Source of the DNA: Pseudoneurospora amorphoporcata
Lineage: Eukaryota > Ascomycota > Sordariomycetes > Sordariales > Sordariaceae
DNA: 64,000 nt
Direction: 5' to 3'
Assembly: GCA_033297205.1 (NCBI GenBank)
Contig: MU859119.1
Coordinates: 117,355 to 181,354, forward strand
The position numbers and the translations under genes are program-made. Below, piece by piece: positions 41,412 to 52,847 of this stretch. Each line of letters starts with the position of its first letter. Within the stretch, counting starts at the first letter, position 1. The notes under the pieces are model-generated. The model was not told the DNA's origin and did no database searches. It was given only the letters and a program-made list of their open reading frames with translations.

Positions 41412-43954
41412 TTTGGGGTTGTTGAACGATCCTCCGTACGATTGCATCAAGGGCGAGAGTCGCCGAGGGAGAGAGCGCTCTCTCAAGATTACTCAAAGGT
41501 CCGTGTTCAAGTGATGATGGACCGACGCGTGGGCAGTTCAGTTGACGCACACCTTCACCAGGAGGAGCATAGGATGACAGCGAGCGGGCAGTGTGTCGTA
41601 TTCCGAGGACCAGTCCGCGGTTGGCAATGTAGGTACGGGAAATGCGATGTTACGAAATGAGAGGAAGCGCGACGGCGACAAGCAGTCGGGGGTCGAAGCA
41701 ATAATTTGCGTCGGGTAGCAATCGCTATGTCCGCTGGTGTGCTGCAAGAAAGACGTCGAGCGAGGAATTCGGATGTCCAGCAACGCGGTATCGCTCGTCT
41801 CGGTCGTTGCAAGTTTAGGTGGATGGAAATGAGCAAAGTTGCAGTGTCGAGAGATGGCTTGCAATGTTGTCGTTATGTATAAGGTGATGGCTGAAGAATG
41901 CCGGGCTCGTGTTGTTGTTGGCAATCGGCAAAGAGGAGGCTGTCGGGTATTATTGTTCGTTCGGCGCAGACAAAACGGGAGCCTTTCAATCTTCAGGGGA
42001 AATAAGCAAACAACGTAACGAGTCGTCGCGCGGGTCGACGGACGGTAGGTATCGGTACGGTAGACGGTAAATACGGAAGATCGGTAGAAGTGGAAGAGTC
42101 CAAGATGTTGTTTCCGCTCTCTCTCGATTTCCTTTTCCCCCTTCTCTTTGTTTGTCTGGTGTTGGTGTGCTGTACTGTAAATGTGGTGCCTGTATGGTAA
42201 GTAATATCTCGGTACCTGCCAACGTCGTATTCCCCAGTCTCGTTCCGTTTCTCGTCGCAAGGGCTCAGCTCAGCTCGGAAATGGCCTGGACATGGGCATC
42301 CGTACTATGCTGTCGAGGTTGATGTTGTTGAGAAAAGGAAGGTCGCGATCAATTCAATCAATCAATTGCAAAGATGGGCTGGGCGATCATCAACGCCGGC
42401 CAATGCAGAAGTGAAGGGGAAGGAAAAAGGAAGGAGGGCAAGAACAGAAATGAGGGGATGGATTGCAGGATGGAATGGACGGACGGGACATGAAATGGAA
42501 ATGGTGTGGTCGAGGCCGGGAGGCTTGGGAGATGCGCGGAAAGGCCAACGACTCCGGGGCAGTTCGCACCTATGTAAAGCGTCTTGCCTGGGCCATGGCG
42601 GATGAAAACGACTGGACGAGAGCAAGAGAAGTGAGCCAGGGACCAACGATGGAGCCCACTGAATCCACTGAAGATGGGGAGCCATGTCCGCTGTGGAGTG
42701 CCCTGGAGCGCCTTGGCGGAGGCACTGCACAATAACACAATTCAGGCACAAAATGTCAACACGCGGCACACTGTGCAAACCGTCCGTCTGAACCAATCAC
42801 ACTTTTGTGAGCGACACAGGGCTGGCTGGTAGCTTGAATTCTTTTCTTCGCTTCTCTCCATGTTGGTGATGGATGGAAGCATGTAAATCATTTATACAGA
42901 ATTCCAGACTTGTGATGTTGATTTGTTCAAGGGAATGGCTCGTCATGATCAGATTGATTGTTTAAGCTGGTAGAGACATCCGACTAGGCTACCTAAGCTG
43001 TTTCTTTAAACCTCCGCACTGTTCGAAAAACACCCGGAACTCAGTCAAGCAGCTAGCCATGTGGCTTCCACTTGTCTCTGTCCCCCATCCACTCATTTGT
43101 CAGTACCTCTAGACTGTCCATGCAGAAACACCATGAATACTTATAAACGATAGGCCGAGCGTCAGTTTTACCGTGTAACCTCAGGAGCTCTGCCAACAGA
43201 AACAGGTTCCCGTCACCATGACACGATTATGCAGGGGCTTTATTAGACTCGCTACCGTGGGTTCCAGGGGGAACGCCGTTCGTTTCGAAACATTTATGGC
43301 GTCTACAATGGAACGTTTGGACACGCCGATTGGAATATTTCGCAACCACATTTCTTGTAGACTTTGTGGTAGTGGGATGCCATGCTATCAGAACGTCAGG
43401 TAAGTTTCTTGGATTCCCGCGGGGCAACCGTCGATCTGTTTACTCGCGGTGCACCCAGGAAAAGGGAGAATGGAGGGTTTGTTTACTGTCCTGTACATTC
43501 CACGAATCCAGCCCAGTGATAAAATATTGAACGCCAATACTCCCGCCCATCTGCCGCGTCATGGCCTGCCATGACATATATCCATTCCTTCGACCTTTTC
43601 CCGCTTCTCCCGATCCCGTTAACATGCGCTGATCTGGTTTCCTCTTCCTGAATGACCATGTTGGGCGAGTGACATGACATGACATGCCCAGCGGTCTCCT
43701 GCCTTGCGGCATATTGAGGCGCGACATCGCGATCCAAACCAAGTTGTGCGCCTAGCGGATTGCTCGTGATCGCGTTCTGTACAACACCTCGCTTCCCAGC
43801 CTAGGGAGTACCGCAGTATTAAAACAGATGCACCAGCCCAAAGACAAGCCGCGTGGCGTCTTTTGATGCATCCGTGTCCCTGGTCTGGTCCGTACAAAGG
43901 CTGTTCCCATCGCGACCTCCCTCTTCATCTTTCGCTTGTGTCGTCCCTATTCTC
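41412..43954. other. Sho1 5' leader and gene-free region
   Basis: The first 800 bp upstream of Sho1 are likely leader and promoter. No coding frame was recognised up to the dynactin-type gene. A short plus-strand frame at 43218-43403 runs into a good donor (CAGGTAAGT) but has no identifiable partner exon. Direct ACATG repeats (GACATGACATGACATG) lie near 43672-43687. Confidence 0.45.
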
Positions 43955-44672
43955 CTACTGAATAACAGCATCCATCTCCCTAACCCTCTCCGCTCTCCTC
44001 ACCCTCAGTTCGCACTTCTCCACCCTCCCCTCCCCCTCCGCCACAAACTTGCCATACCCCAGCACTCTCCTCTCATACCACGCCTTCATCACCGCTTCGC
44101 TCCTCTCCCTGAGCTCCGCTATTTCTGCCTCTTGCGCCAATTGCATGGCCTCCAGCCCTTTCATCCTTGGTATCAGGCTCGCTAGCTCAGCGCTCAGTTT
44201 TGTGTCGGGGACCGCGGATTCGATGGTGTTGTCTGGGGCGGCTGCTACTAGGGCAGAAGCGGTCTGGGAAAACCGGGAGGCGTACGAGAGGACTGTCGCG
44301 AGGATGGCGGCGGGCGGGAGGTCCGTTGGTGGGAGCTTTTGGTCGGAGGAGGGGGAGCTGTGGAAGAGGGTCGGGTTGGCTTTGCCTGTTTTGGGGACTG
44401 TGGTTAGCATTGAAATTGTACTGGAAGGGCGGGGAGAAGAGGGACGTACGAATCTTGAGCAGCTCAGCGTACACGCGAAAGCGCCGGATCAGCACATTGA
44501 AGCGGTGTTGGAGCTGGGCGAGGGAGGTGGTTGCCGAGGAGGATGGTGCTTGGGCTGGAGGAGCAGAGGGTCCGTAGAGCATGTGTTCGATTCGTCGCAG
44601 ACGTGATTCGAGGAGCGATATGGTGGCTAGAGAGGTCTTGTCCAGGCTCGAGGATTCCTGGGAGGCGTCCAT
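43955..44672 (-). CDS. ro-10: dynactin p24-like nuclear distribution protein
   Basis: Two exons, 44450-44672 and 43955-44397; the 52-nt intron has donor GTACGT, a GCTAAC branch point and acceptor CAG. The product is 221 residues, about 24 kDa, almost entirely helical. The N-terminal helix LATISLLESRLRRIEHMLYG, the middle LQHRFNVLIRRFRVYAELL, and a C-terminal coiled coil (EAMQLAQEAEIAELRERSEA) match the plan of the dynactin p22/p24 arm subunit. In Neurospora this corresponds to RO-10, a 24-kDa protein needed for nuclear distribution; the symbol is given from memory of that gene and is provisional. The protein would stabilise the dynactin shoulder for dynein-driven nuclear movement. Confidence 0.65.
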
Positions 44673-45472
44673 GGTGGGCGAGATGCAGCAGCTCGCTGTC
44701 GGTAGGAGATGCGCGAGTTGGGTGATGGTGGTTGAGGTGGCAATGGGAGTCAGATATCAGCTGTCTCTATTGAGGAGCTGTCGCAAGGATCGTCAAGTGA
44801 AAAGATGGTGAAGAGCAGCTGAGCTCAAGCTGTGGTAATTGTCAAGAGGAAAAAGAACCCCGCCGTATCCCGGACAATTGGTGGACAAACAACAAGTGGA
44901 ACACCAAACAAGCGACTTGTCATAAGGCTGATTTGCCCATTTCCGTGACCCCAAATGCTTCCCCGCCTGTCCTCCTCCCCTGAACCATCTGTTTCATTCA
45001 TAAATTACGCACGGTTTCGCTGTGGAGTTGATGTAAAACAAAAGGTTCAAATCTCCGTGTAAGTGGCCAATGACAGCTTGGCGTGGATCTGTTAGTCATG
45101 ACAAGCCTATAAGCCCTTGTCAGCGCGCTAAAACCGACCTTTTACCTAACAGCAAAGTGTTGTCATCATTGGCATCTTCCACCACCGCCACTTCTGACCT
45201 TTTTTTCTTTCTGCGATCTCTTTCGTTTCCCTAAAGAATCATCGGATACGCGCGACGATATCATCCATCCAACCTCGGATCGAACGACCACGACCATCCT
45301 CTGCTGCTGCGCATGCAGACCTACACTCGCTTTGTCCAATAACAGTCGACGACCACACACACATTTCCAGCCCCGAGCACACTCCCCATGCCGTAAAGGC
45401 TTCAGGCGTATAATCCGATATCCGAAAACATCACGCGACCCCACACGACGGTCCCGAGAGAAAGCAAGTGAC
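44673..45472. promoter_or_regulatory. divergent p24/transporter promoter region
   Basis: About 800 bp between two diverging genes. No coding frame or known operator was recognised. Confidence 0.5.
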
Positions 45473-47336
45473 ATGACCAACTATCATACTGTATCCAACA
45501 GCGGCCTCCTAGGGTCGAGTCACGGTGTCGGGGGAACCATGGTCCAGTACGTCTGCGCGACCACTCTTTTCTAGCCACCATATCTAACGGCGTATTGTCT
45601 AGACAACGACGACTACGCTCGCCCAAGATGGGTGGCGGCCAAGCATCCATGATGAGCAGCAACATCAACCTGCTGAATACCAGTGCGTGCAAAACTCCCA
45701 ATCCTAGAAAGACATGTCTAACCGGGCGATACAGTCGTCGGAGCCGGCACCCTCGCCATGCCCCTCGCCATGTCCAAGTTCGGCGTCGCCCTCGGCGTCA
45801 TCCTGATCGTCTGGTGTGGGCTCACCTCGGCCTTTGGTCTCTACCTACAGTCGCGCTGCTCGCGCTACCTCGACCGGGGCTCGTCCTCCTTCTTCGCGCT
45901 GTCGCAAATCACCTACCCCAACGCCGCCGTGGTGTTCGACGCCGCTATTGCCGTCAAGTGCTTCGGTGTCGGCGTGTCGTACATGATCATCATCGGTGAC
46001 TTGATGCCCGCCGTGGCAGCAGCGTTTGGGGCGGGGAACACCGGCTGGGACTTTTTGGCGGACCGCAGGTTTTGGATCACAGTCTTCTTTGTCGTCTTCC
46101 TCATCCCCTTGAGCTTTCCCAAGAAGCTGGATTCGCTCAAGTATACGAGCTTGGTGGCGCTGTTTGCGATTGGGTATCTGATCATCCTGGTGGTTTACCA
46201 CTTTGTCGTGGACGACCACAGTGGAAGGGGTCCTATCAGGCTGGTTACGTGGGAAGGACCGGTGGCTGCTTTAAGCAGTCTGCCGGTGATGATCTTTGCG
46301 TACACGTGTCATCAAAATGTGAGCACCGCGACTTTCACCCCGGAAGATTGCCCTGCTAACGTATTTAGATGTTCTCCATCGTCAACGAGATTAGGGACAA
46401 CTCTCCGGGAAGTCTTGTCGGCGTCATCGGCTCCAGCATCGGTTCTGCTGCCTCTGTTTATATCCTAGTTGCCATCACCGGCTACCTGACGTTTGGCAAC
46501 GAGATCCAAGGCAACATTGTTGGGATGTGTACGTGTTTCCCTTATCTAGCCCCGTTGATCAAATCTAACATGTTCCAGACCCTCAATCACTAGCCTCCAC
46601 CATCGCCAAAGCCGCCATTGTCTTCCTCGTCACCTTCTCGGTCCCCCTTCAGGTCCATCCCTGCCGGGCTTCCATCGACGCCGTCCTTCGCTGGCGACCA
46701 GGCCGCTCTTCTCGCACGCAAAACGTCTACTCCCCAGCCGGTTCTGGAAACCAACCCCTCTTGCCTGCTGGCGGTGTCCCTAGCGCGGCTCTGGACAGCC
46801 ACGGCGCCCCCGTAGTCGCCATGTCGGAACTCCGCTTCGCCTTGATCACCTCGGGTATCCTGATCCTCAGCTACCTCACAGCCATCAACGTGTCCAGTCT
46901 GGACAGAGTGCTCGCCTACGTGGGCTCCACCGGGTCAACAGCCATCAGCTTCATTCTGCCAGGACTGTTTTACTACAAGATTTCGGACCCGGAGAGTATA
47001 CACCATCAGCGCCTGACTAAGGAAGACGACGATGCCGAGTACGCCTCTTCCTCTTCCAGCTCGGCCTCGGCTAGCGACGGAGACGAAGAAGAGGGGACGC
47101 CTGGACCGTCTGGGTCTGGAGCGGGGATGGGAGATAGCATTGCTAGTTTGAGGAGCAATACGGGTAGTGTGGCAAGCAGGTTGGCTCGGAAGTTGAAGAG
47201 GAAGTGGCGGTGGGATCTGGAGCATCTGGAGACGGGGCTTTTGAGGAAGATGGCGCTGGGATTGTCGATTTATGGAGTGGTTGTTATGGTGGTTTGTTTG
47301 GGAATGAATGTTGTGCTTGGGCATGGGGGGCATTGA
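45473..47336 (+). CDS. AAAP-family vacuolar amino-acid transporter
   Basis: Five exons: 45473-45546, 45603-45682, 45735-46318, 46369-46528 and 46579-47336, with introns of 50-56 nt. The product is 551 residues. Splicing of exons 2 and 3 yields NTIVGAGTLAMP, the signature first helix of AAAP/SLC38-type transporters. About ten further hydrophobic segments follow, among them GVGVSYMIIIGDLMPAV, FWITVFFVVFLIPLSFPKKL, VMIFAYTCHQN and GYLTFGNEIQGNI. A Ser- and acid-rich cytosolic loop (EYASSSSSSASASDGDEEEG) precedes the last helix. The closest yeast counterparts are AVT5-AVT7, which export amino acids from the vacuole; vacuolar location and substrates are inference. The start is the first ATG, ahead of a polar N-terminal tail. 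Confidence 0.9.
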
Positions 47337-48223
47337 GTTTGTGATATAACCCCCCGGGCTTGCTGTCTAGGAGCCAAACGATGAGGAAAGGAGAGACAAA
47401 GCGACGAAGGATCTCGGTTACTATATACACAAGGTATTTTTTGACAAGTCGATATCTAAGGATCAGTAGCATAGGGTTGGCCGAGGTCATGGCGATGGGC
47501 GTTTAGGGCTTGGAGAGATCTGTTTCTTGGGTACAGTTGTGATGGCATGTAACATGGTGTGCTATACCAGACATCAACTCAACCACGAATGGCGAGAGTG
47601 TGTATCCAACTGCTTGCGAATCATGGTGCTGTAGGAAGCACCGCGAATGTACCAGTTGTATTATCCGAGATTTTGGACTCGACCAGAAAGTAGAAGTAAC
47701 CTTTTCGTATCCAAGTTTTAATCACCGGCCCTTTATGTCCATATGACCCTTGACCGGTTGTCCAAAGCTTCAGGGTCTCATTGCACTAAAACAGGTTTAG
47801 TTCCCGCCCGCTGCGGAACCTTACAGTGGGGGTTACAGGGAGACAGCAGCTTAGTGGTCACTGTGTCTCGGCCACTGTAACCGACCGAAACGTGCGATAG
47901 TATGACGTAAATTTGGGTTGGGGTTGTAGGAAGGAACGTCATACCGTCCAAACGAATCGCAGCTTCCAGTTCCGCTTCGAGGTCTTGTCATTCGTCGTTG
48001 TGCAGTTTCCGTGTTTCCAATGTTTTCAGGAAGGTGGACTCTATTTCTTTTTTCCCCTTGGAAGGAACCCTCCAAGCAGACAGCGGATATGATGGAGAGA
48101 GAATCGATTTCAACTGGCAACATTCCACTTGGCACCTGAACACCATCCTATTTACCTTACCTCGACCTATCGAACATATATACCTAAGAAAACGATTCGA
48201 CCGGACTTATATGAGAGAAAACC
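47337..48223. other. intergenic, 5' region of the C2-domain gene
   Basis: No gene was recognised. It contains the 3' flank of the transporter and the leader of the large C2-domain gene. Confidence 0.5.
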
Positions 48224-51200
48224 ATGTCCGGCTACGACGACGACTTCGAAGACCGAGGCGCACGTCGTGCCCACGGTGGCCCATACACAGCCAAACACCC
48301 CGTCCCAACCGTAAAGGGTTACCGCGAACATCGAGCCGAGATCAAAGAGCAGGAAGGACTGGATAATAACACGGCCCAGCCCCAGCTAGACGCCGACGGC
48401 AACGAACCCCCATCCAAGACCAAGCGAGCGTACGATGCTGTCAAGGCCATTTCCAAAGACCAAGACCAACACGGCAATGAACAGGGGGATCCGTATCCGA
48501 CTATGAACAGGAACTATCCCGATGCGTCTGTGGAGGATCCAGGCACACAACAACAAGGTGTATACGGTGGTGGACAGCAGGAGGAGCAGCAGAAGCAGGA
48601 GAAACAACAGGAGAAATCAGCAACAGAGACAGTCGCCTCCACCGTCAATCCCAAGGAAAAGCGCAAGGCCATGAAGAAACAACAACCAAAGGGCCACGGC
48701 CGTGAGGTTACCGACCCAGTAACCCACCTACCCATCATGATCCACGACATGACAGACAAGAACCTCGGCTCAGCCCCCGAAAACTACCCATCCGTCGGAT
48801 CGAACCATAGGACCTTTACCGGCCCAGAAGCGGCAAACAAGAGCGACCATCATCTACAAGACGAGATATACGAGGTCCGAGAGGCCCATCAAGGAATGCA
48901 CAAGCTCTTTCCACCGCCAAATTTCCACGAGACCAAGGAGCACATGATCAATGCTTACCGACAGGCTTTGACTGTGGGACTGACAGGCATTGGTGTTGTC
49001 GGCATACTCGGACTGGCTATTATTTCGCTCTTGGGCCTTGGATCCGGGTCCAGGACAAAGACGTCAGCATGGAGCTACCTTTCCCTTCTCCTCTTCATCA
49101 TCGGCATCGCTGGCGCAGGTGCCTACGCCTTAATCCAGGGTGTATCCAGCTGGCTTGAGAAGCGCATCTCCTCCATCTTTGAAGAACAAACCTGGGCCGC
49201 CGACCGTCATGAGGAAAAGGAGGTCAACAAGAACGGCGCCCTCCTCCCCGAGTCAGCAGCCTGGTTGAACGGTTTGCTGGCCGCCGTCTGGCCTTTGATC
49301 AACCCCGACCTGTTTGCCTCCATCGCCGACATGCTGGAAGACGTCATGCAAGCCTCCTTGCCCAAGCTCGTCCGCATGGTGAGCGTGGATGATATCGGCC
49401 AGGGAAGCGAGGCGTTCAGGCTGTTGGGAGTCAAGTGGCTGCCCACAGGAGCAGCGGGAAAGTCGGTCGACGACCAGGGCAAGTTGAAGGATGCTGGAGC
49501 CAATGATCGAGAGGTTAAAGGGGAAGGACAAGTGCAAGGTGGACGAGAAGCCGACACATTACACGAGGGAATGGAAGCTGAAGAAGGCGATTTCGTCAAC
49601 ATGGAGTTGGCATTTGCCTACAGACCGAGGTCGTCGGGCAAGTCCATCGCCAGCAAGGCCAAGCATGCCCATCTCTACCTCAAGTTCTACCTGCCTGGTG
49701 GCCTGGCTGTCCCGGTCTGGGTGGAACTGAAGGGAATCGTTGGGATTGTGCGGCTTCGACTGCAGCTGACGCCGGATCCGCCCTTCTTCGAGCTGTGTAC
49801 TCTGACCTTCCTCGGCCAGCCACGAGTCAACCTCTCTTGCGTCCCTCTGTCGAGACACCTCCCCAACCTGATGGACATCCCGCTCATCTCCTCCTTTGTC
49901 CAGTCTGCCGTCGATGCTGCTCTGGCCGAGTATGTGGCCCCCAAGTCGCTTACTCTCGACCTCAAGAACATGCTCGTCGGCGATGACTTCAAGAAGGACA
50001 CCGTCACTCGTGGTGTTGTGGCTGTCTACATCAAGAAAGCCCGCGGGTTCAAGTGCGGTGATGGCGGATTCGGCCCTATTGAGGGATCCTCCGACTCGTA
50101 CGTGACCGTGTCATGGGGCAAGGTCGGCAAGCCCATGTTTTCCACACGCATCATCATCGACGAGCAAGAGCCTACCTGGAACGAGTGGGCTTACATTCTT
50201 GTTTCTCCCGATGAACTCAACGCCCAGGAGAACCTGCGCATCCAGATCTGGGATTCCGACAAGCACACTGCCGACGATGATCTGGGGCGTGTCGAGGTTT
50301 CCCTCAAGGAGTTGATGCACAGCGAGGAAACCAAGAACAAGATGCATGACCGCGAAGACCGGCTCATGGCCTCGGATCCCGACGAGACCATGCCCGGCAC
50401 CATCTCCTGGGCAGTCGGCTACTTTGCCAAGGCACATATCCAGCAGAGCCAGCTCGGCAAGCAGACTTTTGACTCGTCCATCCGTTCTTTGGACCAACTC
50501 AAACAGCAAGTCCACGAAACCACCGAGTCCAAGCTGCGCGAAGCTTCCCTCTCCAAGGACAAGTCCCAAGAGAAGCACCAACAAGAAGTCCAAGACTTCA
50601 AGGCCAAGGAAGACCAGATGATCATTTCTTCCCCTCCTCCGCCCTCCATGCCCTCGGGTATTTTGAGTATCCAAATCCACAACATCACCGGGCTGGAAAT
50701 CACTCCGCTGAACCAAGACCGTAACCGCTCCACCGGCGCCGACGAAGTCAAGGAAGATGCCGCCGAGCAGTCGGATGCTTTGCCAGACTCGTACTGCACC
50801 ATCATCCTCAACCAGCGCAAGATCTACCGCACGCGGACCAAGCCCAAGAACGCGAAACCCTTCTTCAATGCTGGCACGGAAAGGTTTGTCAAGGATTGGA
50901 GTACTTGCGAGGTGATTATCAGCGTCAGGGATAGCAGGGAGGGTGAGGAGGATCCGCTGTTGGGCGTGGTGTATTTGCCTCTGAGAAAAGTGTTTGAGCA
51001 CAGGAGCCAGGTGATGGGCACTTTCCCTTTGTCAGGAGGAATTGGGAATGGCAGAGTGAGGGTGAGTTTGGTTTGGAGAGCTGTGGAGATGGGGGATTCG
51101 GTCATGGGAGGGGAGTTGAGAGGATGGGACATGGGGACTGTAGAGGTCAAGGGCGGTGTCAAGTGGGTCGGTGGCGGTGTAGGGGATGATATGTCAGGAA

Positions 51201-52294
51201 GAAGGGGAGAGCTGGAGAGGTTGAGCGGATGCAAGCTCAAACTGAAGACCAAGATTGGCAAAGGGAAGATGAACCCCTTGGAGGGAGAGGAAGGTACTTG
51301 GGTGCCCAAGAGACATCATGCCGGTGGTCACGGGAAGCAAGTCAGCCAGCAGAAGCAACCTGGTGCCGGCATCAGCGAGGGCAGCATCTTCTTGGGAGTC
51401 GTCAAACGCTACCAGAGCATGTTGCTGCTGCAGTTTAGGGACAAGCACTCGCTCCTGCCGGACTCCAATCCCGCGCTGGCTGTTCTCTGGCTTTCTTCCA
51501 TCCCGGATGAGGAGGACGTCACTGTCAAGGTGCCGGTCTGGAAGGGAGGGAAGAAACAGCTCAAGAGGGCTCGTAGCTGTGCTGATTACAACGGGCTGGA
51601 GGAAGGGGAAAAGCCCTTGGGCGAGGTCGAATTCACGGTCAGGTTTTGGAGGGGGTTGTCCGGGTATCATAGGAAGTATGCGGGTAAACCGAGGAACAGG
51701 GATGTCAAGGGGGTGATGGAGGTGTTGGATACGGTGTGTGACGAGAAGATGGATGAGGAAGATGACGATGATTCGGACACGGCAGATACCAGCGATTCAG
51801 GTTCTGACAGCGACTCCAGTCTGTCTGATGATGAGTACAACACCCGCCATAACATCCACACCCCTCAACACCGCGATACTCCCCAGGAAGCAGCCACTCG
51901 CAAAGCCCTTCGCAAGCATGGCGACAACACCGCATCCTCCAGCAGCTCGTCCTCCGACTCGGACACCAATGACATAGACCTCCCCGATACCTCCAACGAC
52001 CACCACAACCCCGTCTCCAAAACCGCTCACAAAGCCAAGCGCAAGCTCTCGGCCAAGCTCGACGGGGGCAAGATTGGGTCTGACCAAGATGACGGCAAGC
52101 GCGGAGTCATTGCTCAGGTGCAGGATTACAAGCAACATCGCAAGGAGCTGCATAGACGACACAGAGGTGTCATGCAGTGGAAGGCGGCGAGGACGCTGGA
52201 TTGGTTGGGTGGACAGATGAAGAAGGGGAAGGGGAAGGTGAAGGAGTGGGGGGAGCATGGGGATAAGTCTACGGGGGTTGAGACCGAGGTGTGA
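48224..52294 (+). CDS. SMP/C2-domain lipid-transfer protein (Mug190-like)
   Basis: A single uninterrupted frame of 1356 residues starts with ATG in a good context (AACCATGTCC). The first 230 residues are polar and Gln/Lys-rich. Two adjacent membrane helices at about 247-269 and 283-305 probably form an ER hairpin. A lipid-binding SMP-type domain follows, from about 340 (SAAWLNGLLAAVWPLINPDL) to 590. C2 domain A spans about 594-700 (SDSYVTVSW, EPTWNEWAYI). C2 domain B spans about 811-930 (LPDSYCTIILNQ). A third beta-rich segment lies near 1070-1160, and the tail is acidic then basic. The layout is that of tricalbin/extended-synaptotagmin proteins and closest to fission-yeast Mug190. It should tether the ER to another membrane and move lipids. 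Calcium-binding aspartates were not fully checked. Confidence 0.88.
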   Translation: MSGYDDDFEDRGARRAHGGPYTAKHPVPTVKGYREHRAEIKEQEGLDNNTAQPQLDADGNEPPSKTKRAYDAVKAISKDQDQHGNEQGDPYPTMNRNYPDASVEDPGTQQQGVYGGGQQEEQQKQEKQQEKSATETVASTVNPKEKRKAMKKQQPKGHGREVTDPVTHLPIMIHDMTDKNLGSAPENYPSVGSNHRTFTGPEAANKSDHHLQDEIYEVREAHQGMHKLFPPPNFHETKEHMINAYRQALTVGLTGIGVVGILGLAIISLLGLGSGSRTKTSAWSYLSLLLFIIGIAGAGAYALIQGVSSWLEKRISSIFEEQTWAADRHEEKEVNKNGALLPESAAWLNGLLAAVWPLINPDLFASIADMLEDVMQASLPKLVRMVSVDDIGQGSEAFRLLGVKWLPTGAAGKSVDDQGKLKDAGANDREVKGEGQVQGGREADTLHEGMEAEEGDFVNMELAFAYRPRSSGKSIASKAKHAHLYLKFYLPGGLAVPVWVELKGIVGIVRLRLQLTPDPPFFELCTLTFLGQPRVNLSCVPLSRHLPNLMDIPLISSFVQSAVDAALAEYVAPKSLTLDLKNMLVGDDFKKDTVTRGVVAVYIKKARGFKCGDGGFGPIEGSSDSYVTVSWGKVGKPMFSTRIIIDEQEPTWNEWAYILVSPDELNAQENLRIQIWDSDKHTADDDLGRVEVSLKELMHSEETKNKMHDREDRLMASDPDETMPGTISWAVGYFAKAHIQQSQLGKQTFDSSIRSLDQLKQQVHETTESKLREASLSKDKSQEKHQQEVQDFKAKEDQMIISSPPPPSMPSGILSIQIHNITGLEITPLNQDRNRSTGADEVKEDAAEQSDALPDSYCTIILNQRKIYRTRTKPKNAKPFFNAGTERFVKDWSTCEVIISVRDSREGEEDPLLGVVYLPLRKVFEHRSQVMGTFPLSGGIGNGRVRVSLVWRAVEMGDSVMGGELRGWDMGTVEVKGGVKWVGGGVGDDMSGRRGELERLSGCKLKLKTKIGKGKMNPLEGEEGTWVPKRHHAGGHGKQVSQQKQPGAGISEGSIFLGVVKRYQSMLLLQFRDKHSLLPDSNPALAVLWLSSIPDEEDVTVKVPVWKGGKKQLKRARSCADYNGLEEGEKPLGEVEFTVRFWRGLSGYHRKYAGKPRNRDVKGVMEVLDTVCDEKMDEEDDDDSDTADTSDSGSDSDSSLSDDEYNTRHNIHTPQHRDTPQEAATRKALRKHGDNTASSSSSSSDSDTNDIDLPDTSNDHHNPVSKTAHKAKRKLSAKLDGGKIGSDQDDGKRGVIAQVQDYKQHRKELHRRHRGVMQWKAARTLDWLGGQMKKGKGKVKEWGEHGDKSTGVETEV

Positions 52295-52847
52295 CTTTTC
52301 TCTGAAGGAGTATGAACGATGTCTTGTACCCAATCACCTTGCACGGCTCAAGTGAATTAGATTATCATAATTCCCATCCAGACGCCAAACACAACCGCAA
52401 AGATCTTATGCTAGAGTTGGTTGTTTGTTTCGATGGTGATGTGGTATGCATGTACTGTTCAGTGAGGGAGAAATGGAACCCGTGTGTAAGCTGAACAGTG
52501 CTGTTGATCACCGACGTTGTCGCCGTCGCCCTGGGCAACTAGCAGTTCAGGTCACCACTTCAGATACAGAACACTGAACACTGTCATTGATCACCAACGT
52601 TGTCGCCGTCACCACGGGCAACCACCACAAGCGACTGACAGGTTACCATGGCTCCTTTAAAGCTTGAGAATTCTCCATCCAGTCGTGTCCCCGTCCTCTC
52701 GCTTCCTCATCTCAAAACCGAAAGATCGCTCAGCACGTCCAGACGGCAGCAGCCTTGATCTACCACAACATCATCCAGTCTCTCGCCATTCGCGCCTCAT
52801 AACACCATATTTCGAACATTGATTCTCGAAATAAGGCCGGACCCAAG
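52295..52847. promoter_or_regulatory. 3' flank and promoter with a direct repeat
   Basis: Between the C2-domain gene and the small multi-exon gene. A 38-bp unit at 52502-52539 recurs at 52585-52622 with four differences; both contain ACGTTGTCGCCGTC. It lies 225-345 bp upstream of the next start codon, so it may be part of that promoter. Confidence 0.6.

Noticed and set aside
43218..43403. 61-codon plus frame running into CAGGTAAGT
   Set aside because: The donor is good but no downstream exon in the right phase was found; no family recognised.
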